Positions 1 to 10,951 are shown, numbered from the stretch's first letter. The stretch is 64,000 nucleotides of DNA from Obelidium mucronatum (GCA_025765595.1 JAIVFH010000006.1:496001-560000); one strand, 5' to 3'. Translations and numbers: made by a program. The notes: generated from the letters alone by a model not told the origin.

Positions 1-300
1 ACAGAAGCCGAACATATGTCTATCAGTGAATTAGGACGCGAACTTCAGTCTTTTATCCAGCTATACAATACACTCAACATACCACTCCACAAACCAATCC
101 AAGTATTTGAAGACAACCAGTCTACAATCCATCAATGCAACAGTGACGTATTCTCATATCAATCGAAACACATCAACATTCAATACCACTATATCCACGA
201 AGGATCAAGACCGCTGACCAGCCAGCCGATTTGGACGCGATCAATTCAAGAAACTTCATGCTCGATTTGGCATGATGTCTCTTACCGCAATAACAATTTA
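1..300 (+). pseudogene. Ty1/copia retrotransposon RNase H 3' end, frameshifted remnant
   Basis: The first frame reads TEAEHMSISE, then FEDNQSTIH, then SKHINIQYHYIHEG. These are the hallmark blocks of the copia-type RNase H domain at the end of Pol. The continuation typical of the family is scattered over the other two frames: KTADQPADLD starts near base 207 in frame 3, and DQFKKLHARFGM starts near base 239 in frame 2. Coding has therefore been broken by at least two small indels. The element runs off the left edge of the window, so its body and 5' LTR cannot be seen. I see no intact 3' LTR boundary in the following 200 bases. Inactive remnant; family assignment is secure, extent is not. Confidence 0.8.
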
Positions 301-493
301 AACAATTCACGATTCAAGATTGACTTACGCGATGCACATTGGGGCTAGTCGTGATTTGCCCCTCATAATGCTAAGTCAATTCTATTCAATTCGATTTCGA
401 TTCTAGACTATAGAATACTTCAATATTTTAAACATACAACTCACATAGAACAATTCAGCTATTTATTCAAGTTCAAAAGTACACAAGAAAACT

Positions 494-562
494 AACCACT
501 TAGCTCAATGGTCAGAGTGCAAGTCTGCTACCAAGACATCCCAGGTTCAAGACCTGCGCACT
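494..562 (+). repeat. tRNA-like Pol III promoter module (SINE-head-like)
   Basis: Bases 501-511 (TAGCTCAATGG) match the Pol III A box, and 544-554 (GGTTCAAGACC) match the B box at tRNA-like spacing. A D-arm GCTC/GAGT can form. The anticodon and acceptor stems do not pair and the loop lacks the U33 position, so this is not a functional tRNA gene. A tRNA-derived SINE head or a decayed tRNA is more likely. It sits just downstream of the copia remnant. Confidence 0.4.
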
Positions 563-772
563 TGTTCGATTATTACATATCCGCCTATGAAGGTTTCACT
601 TCATCGTTGCTTCTCCATTTTAATGGTTGTGCGAGGGAAGAGTGTTTTAGTCAGTAAGAATCTGACACAGGGTGTAATAACGCAAGACCGCACAGAAAGA
701 CACAACACACAATCAAGGGGAAGGCACCATCACGTGACAATCACATGACCTTCGCCGAACCCGATCTAATCA

Positions 773-1010
773 CCAAGCCTTAATTACACCCCTAACACAA
801 AAATATCGCAATTCCATCATTTCTGCGACCACAAAATGATCAAAATTTTCTATCGAAATTTCGACTGAAGCTTAGACGAATTTTCCACAGAATTGAGGGG
901 CGGTGGAATCTGCAACAGAACCGTGTTTCGCAATTTCTGTGGAAAATTCCGTCAAATATGCGACGGAACAAGGGAGATTTAGGGGTAGGGCTTCGGTTGG
1001 TCGGTAATGG
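773..1010. repeat. Fold-back (MITE-like) repeat, copy 1
   Basis: The ends are imperfect inverted repeats: ACACCCCTAAC near 788 and TTTAGGGGTAGGG near 980. The interior folds strongly, because GAATTTTCCACAGAATTG around 880-897 is nearly complementary to CAATTTCTGTGGAAAATT around 931-949. A related copy in the opposite orientation lies at 3600-3830 and shares the TTACACCCCTAAC end and the CGCAATTCCATC motif. No coding capacity is seen. The structure resembles a non-autonomous fold-back or MITE-type element; the class is inferred from structure only. Confidence 0.5.
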
Positions 1011-1050
1011 AAAATGGTATTTAAACAAAATACAATAAACTGTTTATTAT

Positions 1051-2127
1051 TCATGTTTCATTGTTTTCCGCATCGTCCTCATCATCGTCCTCATCATCTT
1101 CCTCATCATCGCTGTCCAGGGCCTCTTCTTGTTGGGGCTGAGTGGCGGCGATTGCTGGATACTTCAGTTCGTCATCTTCTAGCAAGGCTCGGTAATACCT
1201 GATGACAGGAGGTTAGTTCAATAAGCCGGCATATTAAGAAAACTCACTCTCCCTTGTTTTGCTGTTCACTCGAGTGACCTCTTTATTGACTTTGATCCAG
1301 AAGGCGACACTTTCCAGGAAACAAGTTGCGAATACGCCGCTGGACAATTAGAATGAGTGAAAACCAGACAAAATAATAAAACATACAGTAGAGCCGCTCT
1401 CCCCAGAGCAGGTTTTTTTGATGACTTGAACAAGGCAACTGCAAACTTGGGAAGCGGCGGCCGCTGGTTTAATTCCGCTTTTGACCCATCCCAAAAGCCT
1501 TCAATGGAATTAATGAGTAATATTCAAAATTAACCTATTACGAACCTTTTTTGCCATTGTTTCACCAGCGTCTGTGTGAAATCGGCTGGATTCACGGAGT
1601 AGATGATCTTTGCCATAATGTCAGCATCTTCTCTTGAAGCTGGTATGAAAGGAGATGAGAATGTGGATGTGGATGTGAAAGAGTGTCTCACTACTCACCA
1701 AACTCGTTCAGCGTGTCGACCATTGTCGCCTCAGGATGCGCATTTGCGTGTGCCAGCATTGCGTCAAACAGGTCTCTGTCCTCGTCGTACATGAAGTGCA
1801 CCTGTGTCCGCGCGCGTTAGCCAGGCGCCCGCACGAAGCGCCGCACACTCACGCAGCGCGCGCCGAAGAAGCGCGTCAGAATCGCGCCGTCCGCGCCGCC
1901 GAACGCCGCGTCCAGCGACCCGTACGCCTCGTGCGCCAACCCCCGCGCAATCTCCTCGTCTGCCGCTGCCGCCGCCGCCGCCGCATCGATGCAGACCACC
2001 GTGTCCTTGCGGCCCGCCGCGGGCTGCACGCGGTTGGCTGTTGCTGTCCGGTGGACCATCTCTCTTTTCTCTTCTTTCTTTTCTGCTCAAATTGGCTCAC
2101 TAAAGCAGCGATTTTCCGCTTCGTCAC
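1051..2127 (-). CDS. Unrecognised multi-exon protein with acidic C-terminal tail
   Basis: On the minus strand several in-frame pieces are joined by plausible introns. They are a GC-rich first exon (about 2059 or 2127 down to 1835) ending GARCVSVRRF; a piece with VHFMYDEDRDLFDAMLAHAN; one with DADIMAKIIYSVNPADF; one with GSKAELNQRPPLPKFAVAL then FATCFLESVAFWIKVNKE; and a last exon with YYRALLEDDELKYPAI and an Asp/Glu-rich tail ending at the TGA at 1051-1053. The second intron (GTGAGT...CCAG) and the intron with branch-like CTAAC are good. The exon phases near 1550 and 1240 could not be fully reconciled, so a boundary error or a damaged gene is possible. I do not recognise the family. The first exon is one of several GC-rich islands in the window. 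Confidence 0.45.
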
Positions 2128-2292
2128 CGGTGGGAGGTTCGGCTGAACAGGACATTAGGTAAAGTTGAAGCAAGAACACAGAGCTTACCAGAACCCATTC
2201 GAAGTCAAAAGGTAAATAAGTGGCGTCTTCGTTTTTTGCCTTGGAGATTCAAATTGCTTAGAACCCAATAAAGCTCCTACATTGCAGGTTGC

Positions 2293-2690
2293 TTGTCAAC
2301 CTGTCATGTTGAGGGGGAGTTTGAGGGGGTTAGAGGCAAATTCCTTGTAGTTCTATTTATAGAAAAGTTTTTCCTACCTTGTTCAAAAGGCTTTAGGGTA
2401 ATGAAGGGGTTTGCTAATTATTCTATTTTTAGAAATGGACGCGTTCAAGCTGTTGCTTCCCTGGCAAGTAAAGGAAAATTGACTTGGAAACCAAAGTAAC
2501 TCAACTGTCTCAAGAAGTGACTTGGAAACCAAAGCCGCTCTATGTTCCATTAATCTCTCCCAGTTCACCCATGAGCGTTCAACTGTCTCAAGTAGGGTTT
2601 TTTAACCTGAGTGATAATGTTTTAAATATTCAATTTTCCGGCTGTCCTGTCACTCCAAGTGGTTTTCACCCAAGTAACACCAACTAACAC
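2293..2690. repeat. Gene-poor stretch with short interspersed direct repeats
   Basis: GACTTGGAAACCAAAG occurs at about 2481 and again at 2519. CAACTGTCTCAAG occurs near 2500 and again near 2580, so a unit of roughly 40-80 bases is imperfectly duplicated. The flanking text (repeated CTATTT-TAGAAA motifs near 2354 and 2424) is also low in complexity. No credible coding region is present. Confidence 0.4.
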
Positions 2691-3530
2691 ACAAAATTTA
2701 ATTATGGAAGCTCCAAACAACAGAAGACAAAAAGAAGCAAGGCCAGACAATTCAGAGATAAATGCCAAGTAAGCAGCACCAATTGCAGTTTTATGATGAG
2801 AATCGGTTTGACATCCTCTTTTTATTATTCATCAAGAGTTCAAATAGCTAGCTCATCAGAGTTCTTTTGGCAAGCAAGAGTCAGCATCTTTAAATTTTCT
2901 GGCAATCAAAATAAAAAGGCTGACAACAAAGTCCTTGACGCAAACACCGCCTAGAAAGAAACTTCTGCCCATAGGTATTGAAATCCTATAAAAACCAAAT
3001 GGATTTGCAACCTGCGCTGCGAAGAAGCAAAGTGACTGAGCGTATGTCTCTAGTTAACTTACAAACGTGAGTCTTGGCACTGAAGGGCACCGCAGTTGTT
3101 GTCGGTCTTGGTAGCTTCATCGTCTCGCCAATAGGCCGACCTTGGATCATTTTTAACATTATTCTTTTGAATTCTTCATTTTTCTGAATGAGCGATTGCG
3201 TCATTCAATTTTATTTTTATTTTAATTTTTTTTTATCCCCACAGATGAAGACACAACTAACACAACTATCGCTCACGATTCTCGCAATTCCTACGTGCTA
3301 AATCCATTTCGATTGGAGAGACATCATACAGCAACAAACACATTTTTTACAACATCCTGCAGAAATGTTCACAGTATCAATAAAGTCAAGAATGATACAA
3401 AAGCATTGACTTTTGTGTTTGAAGTATCTTTATTAACTAATATTAACTTAGCAACAGCGGCGGGCGCAGCGGCGGGCGACTTACATGCAGTAAACATTTA
3501 TAGTTAAAAAGAAGCAAAAGTAAAAAGTTT
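2691..3530. other. Intergenic stretch without a supported gene
   Basis: Only short open frames occur here (for example 72 codons on the minus strand at 2986-3204 and 70 codons on the plus strand at 3295-3507). They have no recognisable motif, and I see no splice structure joining them to anything. AT-rich, with a T-rich run near 3205-3235. I see nothing else definable. Confidence 0.4.
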
Positions 3531-3590
3531 TGTAGCAGAGCGGCAACGCCTGTGTCAGTTGAAGCGCCCGGTTCGAGACTCATGTTGCGC
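3525..3590 (+). repeat. Second tRNA-like Pol III promoter module
   Basis: TAGCAGAGCGG at 3533-3543 matches the A box and GGTTCGAGACT at 3570-3580 matches most of the B box, at tRNA-like spacing. The acceptor and T stems do not close, so a functional tRNA is unlikely. It lies directly before fold-back repeat copy 2. A tRNA-derived SINE head is the simplest explanation, but no second half could be defined. Confidence 0.35.
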
Positions 3591-3599
3591 TGTTCTCTT

Positions 3600-3830
3600 T
3601 TAGCCTTGAACCAAAAATGGGGTCATTCCGTGGAATCTTCGACGGAATGTTGCGATGGTACTTTCGATTGCTCCATCTCCTTCCTGTCGAAGTTCCACGG
3701 AATGAATTCCGTATAAATTTCCACATGAAATTGCGATGTAATTGCGATGGAATTGAGGTTCCGTCGCAATTCCATCGCCAAAAGTGGTTAGGGGTGTAAT
3801 CCTTGGCAATTAATCAAGTCACATTCATGT
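3600..3830. repeat. Fold-back (MITE-like) repeat, copy 2, inverted relative to copy 1
   Basis: CATTCCGTGGAA...CTTCGAC near 3624 is complementary to GTCGAAGTTCCACGGAATG near 3688, giving a long hairpin. Motifs GCGATGGAATTG and CGTCGCAATTCCATCG recur inside it. The right end GGTTAGGGGTGTAA is the reverse complement of the left end of copy 1 at 773-1010, so the two copies point in opposite directions. Sequence between the shared ends has diverged. Confidence 0.5.
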
Positions 3831-3895
3831 CACATGACCCAAGTCTGATAGTTGTTCAATTCTTTCTTTATTCAATCATGTTTGCTTGAGGGGAA

Positions 3896-4207
3896 GTGTT
3901 GGAGGCACATGAAACTCATGTTGCAATGCAAGCTCCATGTTTGGAAAAAATTTTAAGAATTCTCTCCAAAATCTCTGTAGTGCCCACAACTATCAGCTCA
4001 CCTGTCTACAGAACCAGCACCACTTCCAGTCATTCTACAACAGATTAAGAAGTCTTATTACTCAACATCTGTTAAATTTTCCTGTACCAATTAGTCAGGG
4101 AACCCCTAAAAAGCCAGAACGTTCAAGCATTCTCTGTTACACAAGCACCTCAGCCAAAGCCGCTACAGCTTCTAATACTCCTACAAACAACTAAAACTAC
4201 TTATTAT
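3896..4207 (+). repeat. LTR-like repeat, plus orientation
   Basis: It starts with TGTTGGAGGCACATGAAAC, a start typical of copia LTRs. It matches, in opposite orientation, the segment 5290-5611 over about 300 bases with scattered differences. The shared homology ends near AAACTACTT at about 4203. An accidental 85-codon open frame inside it corresponds to one in the other copy and is not regarded as a gene. No target-site duplication matching the other copy is seen (bases before it are GGAAG). Confidence 0.55.
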
Positions 4208-5289
4208 TTTCTAGGATAATGACTGTGTCTCCAGTTCCAGTAATCTGAAGTGGGGTTCCATCTTTGTTGGCGGTACTGGAGGTTCAGCTACACGGAGTAA
4301 AAGAGACAAAATAATCCGTGGTCTTCAAGCAAGTCTTTTCCATCGATGACAAAGACAAACTTGGTGTTTGTTGGCTGAAACTGGTACAAGAGTTTTGGTG
4401 TTTCCTTGATATTGGTAAGTGTTTCAGTGTTGTTGCATAATGTAATGAATTCTTCTAATGACTTATCATTTGCAGGGGGGACTGCGTCTGGCTGTGAAGG
4501 AGCAAGGCAAAATTATTTGCGGTCTTCTTTGGTTTGAAGCCAATCATCTTCTCAGTCTCCAAGAGTTCCTTCAAGAGATCACTGAGGTTTGTAATTTCAA
4601 GACTTTTGATTCTTTGAATTTTATGACCAAAAGATTGTTTGTATAGTTTGTCAATGACATGATTAATGATTTCAGTGATATTGACAAATGGACAAAATGC
4701 GGCATTGGTTGGATCAGCACGCATCTTGGTAAGAATATTTGAGAATTGATTGTAGTATTTGCTAATCAACTCATGTGACAGATGTTGAAGTGTAATCCGC
4801 TCTTTGATGGTTTCCTTTGTATTGGTCCTAGTTTGTGCGTTGTAGTAGGTCTGGAGGTTTCAAATCCAGGTACGTGCACATTTGGTGTTTTGCTGACAAA
4901 TGTTCAATATGGCAGCGGAAAATATTCCACTTGATGATACGTTGCATCATCTTGTTGTTTGCGTATGACCCTGGACAAGTATTTGGAACATCAGTCAGTT
5001 GAAGAACCCATGGATTGTTTGGGTCTTCAGGATTATCCTAGACTGCAAGTTGTGGATCAGCTGTGATTGCTCCATTTGGACCATAAGGAACCAAGTAGTT
5101 GTTGATGTTGTCATGGGATTCTGTGGAGAACATTGTGTTGTGCTGCAACACCTTCAATATCATCAACCCATTGATGAAAGCCACTGATGTTATCATGATC
5201 AAGTTGAAGTCAGTAAAAATTTTGAGGAGTAGTAGTTGGGGTTTGGTTGAGTTTCAAGTGTTTCAAGTAGTGGTTGTAGTTGAATAAAC
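4208..5289 (-). pseudogene. Decayed gag-like remnant of an LTR retrotransposon
   Basis: The minus strand between the two LTR-like repeats carries broken stretches of gag-like coding. From the right these are HDNISGFHQWVDDIEGVAAQ (about 5205-5145), then VLQLTDVPNTCPGSYANNK, then a 104-codon open piece at 4769-4455 with KYYNQFSNILTKMRADP and SDLLKELLETEKMIGFKP, then TKFVFVIDGKDLLED near 4350. Frame changes and internal stops separate these pieces. The arrangement (tryptophan/leucine blocks, no zinc knuckle visible) fits a copia-like Gag. Polymerase is absent, so this is a deleted, inactive element. The LTR that belongs to it is the minus-oriented copy at 5290-5611. Confidence 0.5.
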
Positions 5290-5611
5290 TGGTTTTAACA
5301 AGTAGTTTTAAATGTTTGTATTAGAGTTAGAAGCTGTAGCGGCTTTTGTAGTAGCGGCTGAGGTGCTTGTGTAACAGAGAATGTTTGAACGTTCTGGCTT
5401 TTTAAGGGTTCCCTGACTAATTGGTAAAGGAAAATTTAACAGATGTTGAGTAATAAGACTTCTTAATCTGTTGTAGAATGGCTGGAAGTGGTGCTGGTTT
5501 TGTAGACAGGTGAGCTGATCGTTGTGGGAACTAGAGAGATTTTGGAGAGAATTCTTAAACTTTATTCCCAAACATGGAGCTTTCAACATGAGTTTCATGT
5601 GCCTCCAACAA
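5290..5611 (-). repeat. LTR-like repeat, minus orientation
   Basis: Reading on the minus strand from 5611 it begins TGTTGGAGGCACATGAAAC, like the copy at 3896, and continues homologous for about 300 bases to AAACTACTTG near 5300. It lies immediately upstream of the gag-like remnant and in the same orientation, as a 5' LTR would. It abuts an open frame (5878-5612) whose stop falls in the first bases outside the repeat, which suggests insertion into an older sequence. Confidence 0.55.
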
Positions 5612-5878
5612 TTAGTGATTTCCTTGTGGTCCCCATCCTGTATGAACGACTCCTTTTCCTTTTATTTTCACATCAGCTTGAATCAGTTGGATAGATCTGA
5701 TCCACTTTGAGAGAGTAGACTTGGACAAACAGTTATCTACTACCACTTTGGCTGCAATCCCAAGTGTCAATAGGCTGCTGGTAGAATCTGATGCAAGAAG
5801 TTGTTGATAGACATATAGAACACGCATTTTGTACACTAGAGTGTGCCAAGACCTTGAGCAGGTGTTTCTAATTGTCAT
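5612..5878 (-). other. 88-codon open frame cut by the LTR-like repeat
   Basis: The frame includes VVDNCLSKSTLSKWIRSIQ, which looks like the recognition part of a helix-turn-helix, followed by KGKGVVHTGWGPQG. The stop lies directly at the LTR edge, so the original protein probably continued. It could be a fragment of a transposase DNA-binding domain, but there is too little to assign it. Confidence 0.25.
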
Positions 5879-6205
5879 GAATTGATAAATTTTTGAGTTT
5901 CTTTGAAATTACTAAATCTGGATTAGGCTGCATTGCTGGAGAATAGACAATTAGCAACTGCTTTTTGATGATTTGTCTAAAAATCCTGAGTTTTTGATAA
6001 AGGGACTGTATTTTGTTGTTGAATCACCAGAGATATCCCTTCACTGAATCCCCAGAAATGTATTTGTCTACCATCTGTACCTTTCAAAATTTATTTATTT
6101 TTCTGGATTTCCATATAGCAATATCACTACATTTATACAGATACACACCCTCAACAAGTATGGCCAGTCACCCCAATTCTTGAGTGATATTACATTAAAA
6201 ATGAT
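5879..6205. other. Intergenic, no gene seen
   Basis: AT-rich sequence between the repeat region and the 3' end of the P450 gene. It contains only short open frames; I see no RNA gene or repeat. Confidence 0.5.
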
Positions 6206-7906
6206 TCATCTGGAAACAAACTGAACTGCAAAATCCAAACATTCCCTTACAAGGTTAAACTCATTCACCTTCACCTCCAAGTTTCGATCCACCAAATGGA
6301 GCTTAAACCCTTTAACCAAATGCCCAATTACAACAGACATTTCCAGCATGGCAATGCTCTGTCCAGGGCATTTTCTCATGCCATAACCGAAAGGTGCCAG
6401 AGAATAACCAAACCCAAGTGGTCCTGGTGACGGCTCCATCTGCAAGAATCGATAAGGGTTGAACACCAAGGGATCCTCCCAAATAGCCTCGTCATGATGA
6501 TTCCAAATCAATGCAAACAAGAGTTGACCACCGCGTTTCAAAGTGTAACCATTCACTACCAAGTCTTCCTCCAAACCACGATCGACCATTAGTCCAAGGC
6601 TATAAATTCGATTCGCTTCAAGGATGGCAGCATTGAGAAGTTTCATTTTCTTGATTGCATCTTCAGTGAATTCATTGTCTTCCCCGATGGCTTGAATAAT
6701 CTCGTCATGAATTGCGTCACATACAGATGGATGTCGTGCTAATTCATACAACAAAAATGCCATACTGTTGCGTGTAGTATCGTGGCCACCAATAAGAGCT
6801 TCTTTCGCGCATGCTACTGTATGCTTGAAGGCGTATTCGGAATCCCCAGAAGATGCAAGGGAGAGAAAAACGGTGGTTGCTAAATCGCGGCCATCCAGCG
6901 TGTCATTGTGGGTATTGGATTCCAGACTTGCTTGAAGACTTCTGATTCGCTGTTTTTGACGAATTTTAGTTAAGGAGGGGGATAAAAATGACACACCTCC
7001 AGGACAAAATCTTCCAATTTTGCGATTTGTTGCTTGTTGAACAGGAGAGGTTTTTTAAGCCATGGAAGGTTATTGTACAGTAGAGACGGCGTCTTAGCAA
7101 AGAAGTTCCACGCAAGAGCGAAATCATGCATCACAACTACCACATCGTCGGTAGAAGAATGGCCATTGGGATTGTACTCCATGGACTTTTCAATGTACTG
7201 CTCAGCAGCATCACGTGAATCACTCAACACGATGTTGGTAATAATGTCGGCGGAAATTGTTGTGAGCAGTTGATTTCCCAAGATTGACATCTTGACTTTT
7301 GCCAATTCCGATAATTTCGCACAAACACTGATCATTTTGGCATTCAGCTTTGGAGCAAGCGATTTGAGGAATCGTGGACGGCCAATTCCTTCAGCGAAAA
7401 GCTCTGTACATATAGCATTAAAGAAATGAATCGATACTCAAGTTGGAAAAAAAGATGTCATTACTTCTCGAATGCTTCCACGAAGATATATGATCATTGA
7501 GTACAATTCCAATTTCATGCATCTTGAGTATTTTGGTTGTGTCAACGTCTGATTTGGACCTGCGAGTCTTAAAAGAACTAGACCCGAGCACATTCTTGAT
7601 TGCATCCGCTCGACGCAAAAGATAGAAGGTTGCGCCCAAAACTTTGGCTTCAACCACGTCACCTTCGATCCCTCGAAATAAAAGATTTGGAATATCCTTC
7701 GTAGGGCCAAGGAAAATTGGAAGGTGTCCAATGAATGGCCATCCGTACTTTGCCAATGGAGGTCCTCCCTTCGTTTGGCGTGGCCAAAACAGCCAGAATG
7801 CACCAACTACACCTACAAGGATAGTTGCAATTGCAGTTGCAAACAAAGGCATTTGTGATATGTTTATAAACTGGGCGGCTTCCATCCAGCCACAAAAAGT
7901 GTACAA
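6206..7906 (-). CDS. Cytochrome P450
   Basis: Haem-thiolate monooxygenase, probably ER-anchored. Three exons join in frame to 530 residues: 7906-7465, 7403-6997 and 6949-6206, with introns of 61 and 47 nt. An N-terminal hydrophobic anchor (residues about 20-40) precedes PPLAKYGWPFIGHLP. Signature motifs are in order: I-helix GGHDTTRN, K-helix EANR (ExxR), the FNPYRFL meander, and the haem loop FGYGMRKCPGQS with the ligand Cys. Length is normal for a eukaryotic P450. The overall style (LxKYGWPFIGHLP, NHHDEAIWEDPLVF) is CYP51/CYP7-clan-like, but the substrate cannot be inferred. It is transcribed away from the SET-domain gene; about 250 bases separate the two 5' ends. A second Met eight codons in is an alternative start. 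Confidence 0.93.
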
Positions 7907-8162
7907 AAAAAACGTGGTCGTTTATTTTAAACATCAACCTGAGCTCTAACCAGCCATAAATACCACTTCTCCGATTTATAAAAAAACATCTGTTATTGTG
8001 CCTTTCAGCCAAAATTCGACTTTCCCGGCTGAAATTCAGCCGGCCATCCTTCGTTAATCCCCCGGATCACGATTGCAACAGAACAACACTCTCCAGGACA
8101 ACCAAATCTCCACTATTGCGTAAGTACGTTTGTAGCCTTTGATACGTGGCTGAATCGAACAG

Positions 8163-9856
8163 CTACAGCCTCTTCTTGGTGATTCAATCAAACGAAAACG
8201 ACCCGGTCGAAGGCATACTTACATCTGCCCCCATTTCGACATCGCCAGTGCCTTCTAAAGGTAAGAGAAGAGTCGTAGCCAGAACAACAGTTGGTTCAAG
8301 CGGCCCCAAGCCAAAGCGAACATCAGAGCACAAACAACCTGTGACAACGCAACCATCTGTTGCAGAAGAGACTCGACTTGCCACTCCAGTAGTCACTATA
8401 CCAGTTTGTCTACTTCAGTGAATGCTGGTAATGTTGGGCCTTCACGTGTTCCTGTTGCACCAATGCCGTCTGGTGTCGTTGAAATCGCTGCAGCAACTGA
8501 AACTCCGCATCAATTGAAAATCTTTTCACATCTGAAGTACGTTTCAGATTCCTCGAAAGTGACTACATTTCGATTTTCATACAGTTTGATCCCGGTTGAA
8601 ATGGTTTGGACTTCAGCAAAACGGGCTATCTCACATCTTTTCAGCCCCTCTCAATAGTGCAAATGAAGGGCATATTGTCTGACTTGTGGTGAGGCATGTT
8701 TCAGGAGCACAGAACTGTTCAAATCCATGTTGACAACTGGGGGGTTTGGCCGGAGGATGAAGGAAATGGACCGGGAAAATCGAGATTTGGTGAAAGGCAC
8801 AATAAATTTGAGTAAATTTGTTTACCAGAAACGTGTGGATCCTATGTCGAACAAGATTAGTTCAGCAACAACCCTTCCAACTGCAGATGCGTTTATTATC
8901 ACAAATGGATTTGACATCACCAATGGTCTGGAGCCTCGTCGGATCCCGTTCCTTTTAGGGCAACCAGCAATCACAGCACCCGAATTCAAATACTCACCGA
9001 AAAACACGCTGATAGGGGGGATACCTATAAGGAAACCTGAAGAGGGGTCCATGTACGATGGATGCCAATGTGAAGGGAGTTGTGGGACCGAAGCAAATCA
9101 AGAAACTTGTGGATGCTTGATCCAACATGGCCAAGCGTATTTAAAGTGTGGTCCCTATATTTTCTTTTCTTTATATTACAGTTCATTTTAGTGACATCTC
9201 TGATAGATACCAGACAGGATGTTTGGATGGTTGTTTTTCAGATTCGATGCCAGTCTATGAGTGCAACAGCAATTGCTCTTGCTCAGCCTCATGCTTCAAT
9301 CGCGTTGTAGGAAGAGGGATTACTGGTAGCTTTAGAGTCACCGGGACGGATGGAAAGGGTTTTGCATTGGTAACAACATCTTGGATTCGAGAATCGCAAT
9401 TCGTCATGGAATACGGTAAAAGCAGTGACTTTCCGTTTTTTGGTGTGCGCTAATTCATCTCATACAGCTGGCGAGGTGATTCGAGCAGCAGAAGCGCAAC
9501 GACGATGGATTGTTCAAAGGAAGAACCAAAAACCAAACTACATCATTTGCATCAAAGAGCACACGGAAACCCAAACATATCGTACAAATATTGATCCGTC
9601 CTTGTTCGGAAACGCGGCTAGGTTCATAAATCATTCTTGTTCGCCAAACTTGTATTTCAGAACCGTTCGAATCGATTCAATAATTTGTTCCGCTGGACTG
9701 TTTGCCTTACGTGATATTGAACCGGGAGAAGAGCTTTCGTTTGATTATGGGGACTGTGGAGCAGATTTTGGAAGCAATTCCGATGATGGTAGAATACCAT
9801 GTCGTTGCAACGCGTCAAATTGCCGTGGCTTCTTACCATTTGATTCTACACTTTGA
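8163..9856 (+). CDS. SUV39/Clr4-type SET-domain histone H3K9 methyltransferase
   Basis: The nuclear family methylates H3 lysine 9 with S-adenosylmethionine. Secure exons are about 8700-9145, 9192-9415 and 9468-9856. The pre-SET domain has clustered cysteines (YDGCQCEGSC, ETCGCL, then VYECNSNCSCSASCFNRVV). The SET core has FVMEYAGEVIRAAEAQRR, RFINHSCSPN and GEELSFDYG. The post-SET motif is CRCNASNCRG, supplying the last zinc site and the lysine channel. The codon for Ala in EYAGEV is split by the 9416-9467 intron. The 5' part is unresolved: a good donor at 8130 (GTAAGT) and several possible 3' sites lead to Ser/Pro-rich exons, but no upstream ATG is present before 8422, so the start is uncertain. 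I see no chromodomain. Confidence 0.88.
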
Positions 9857-9933
9857 TTTCATACCAATATATTAAGCAAAGGCGTAAGATTTCAATGCAT
9901 CCTCCCCTTTTCAACGTTCATTTAAACCGCTTC

Positions 9934-10951
9934 TCAAACCTTCAGTTTCTCCAACCCTTCCGCCCGCTTCGCCTCCACAGCATCTCGCACCTCCTGTGCC
10001 GTCATGTCATACGATCCAGCCATTTCAGAATTCAATGGATTCTCTGGACTCTTTTTCCACTTTTTCTGCAACATTTGCTTCAACTGCGATAACCTCAATG
10101 TCGGATTCTCCTCCTTCAACAATGGCATTTCGCGTTCCTCGAAAGCCGCCCAAGCACTTTTCATACGACGTTCGGGGTGTTTATCGATTGCTTGGTTGGC
10201 GGGAACTTGCTTGCCTGTGGTCAAATCCAAGAGTTCCAGGGCAGCGTCGATACCTGACGCTCCATACGATTCCACGTTTGGTGTTCCATCGGCGTTGGTT
10301 GCAACAGCGGCGCCCATTCCCATGGCCATTTTCTGGACCATACTGGCTACTGACGCTGGCTTGTTGGCACCTCCCTAATAGAGGGAATTTTGATCAGCGG
10401 GGTCTGGGGGACGCATTCCGCGCCAATTATCATTGTCACCTTTTGAGCAACTGGTTTCTTTTTCGAGAATTCAGCTTCTTCGGCAGCCAATTGGGCTTCT
10501 CTGAAGAAAAAAGTCAAGTCAGGTTGGTGAGATGAGCAGAAAGTTGTTACAACCTTTCAGCCTTCTTGGCAGCCGCTTCAAGCTTCGATAATAGTCATTT
10601 TCATAAGGTTTTAACAAAAGGGGGCAATGATGAATACAAAGACGGTTGCATTTTTCTACCTTTTTGCGTTCCTCATCTTCCTTCTTGTTCGCCTTTGCCC
10701 CCTTGGACCACTTTTCAGCGTCTTCTTGTTCCTTCTTTGCGGCTGCAGCTGCATTCTTTGCATCTTCTTGCGCAGCCTTGCGCTCGTTAGCTGTTGTTCA
10801 TGCAGCATGAGTAAATTTAAAGCCCAGCCTTCGGTTCCTTTTTCAATACACACCAGCAACTACCTAGAGAGAATAGGATGTCATCAAATTAGAAGACCTG
10901 GGTTGACGGCGGATAAGGATTCGGTTCAAGTACTTGTCTCTTTGGCGGCAT
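9934..10951 (-). CDS. CCDC124 / Lso2 family ribosome-associated protein
   Basis: CCDC124/Lso2 proteins bind the 80S ribosome across the tRNA and mRNA sites and help dormant ribosomes restart. Exons 10790-10660, 10582-10554, 10500-10440 and 10374-9934 join in frame. The N-terminal half is a long Lys/Glu/Ala helix (NERKAAQEDAKNAAAAAKK, EDAEKWSKGAKANKKEDEE). The C-terminal half carries the family block HPERRMKSAWAAFEE followed by PTLRLSQLKQMLQKKW and SPENPLN. A first exon MPPKRQ at 10951-10934 has the expected MPPK start, but its phase does not match exon 2. An extra small exon or another donor (for example at CAG|GTCTTC) is therefore needed. Its start codon lies only 45 bases from that of the divergent coiled-coil gene. 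Confidence 0.9.

Noticed and set aside
494..562. tRNA gene
   Set aside because: A and B boxes are good, but acceptor, anticodon and T stems do not pair and the anticodon loop lacks U33.
2986..3204. 72-codon minus-strand frame as a small gene
   Set aside because: No motif, no neighbouring exon that joins it, and location in repeat-rich DNA.
3896..5611. DNA transposon with 300-base terminal inverted repeats
   Set aside because: No matching target-site duplication, and the interior is gag-like on one strand; an LTR origin fits the TGTTGG start better.
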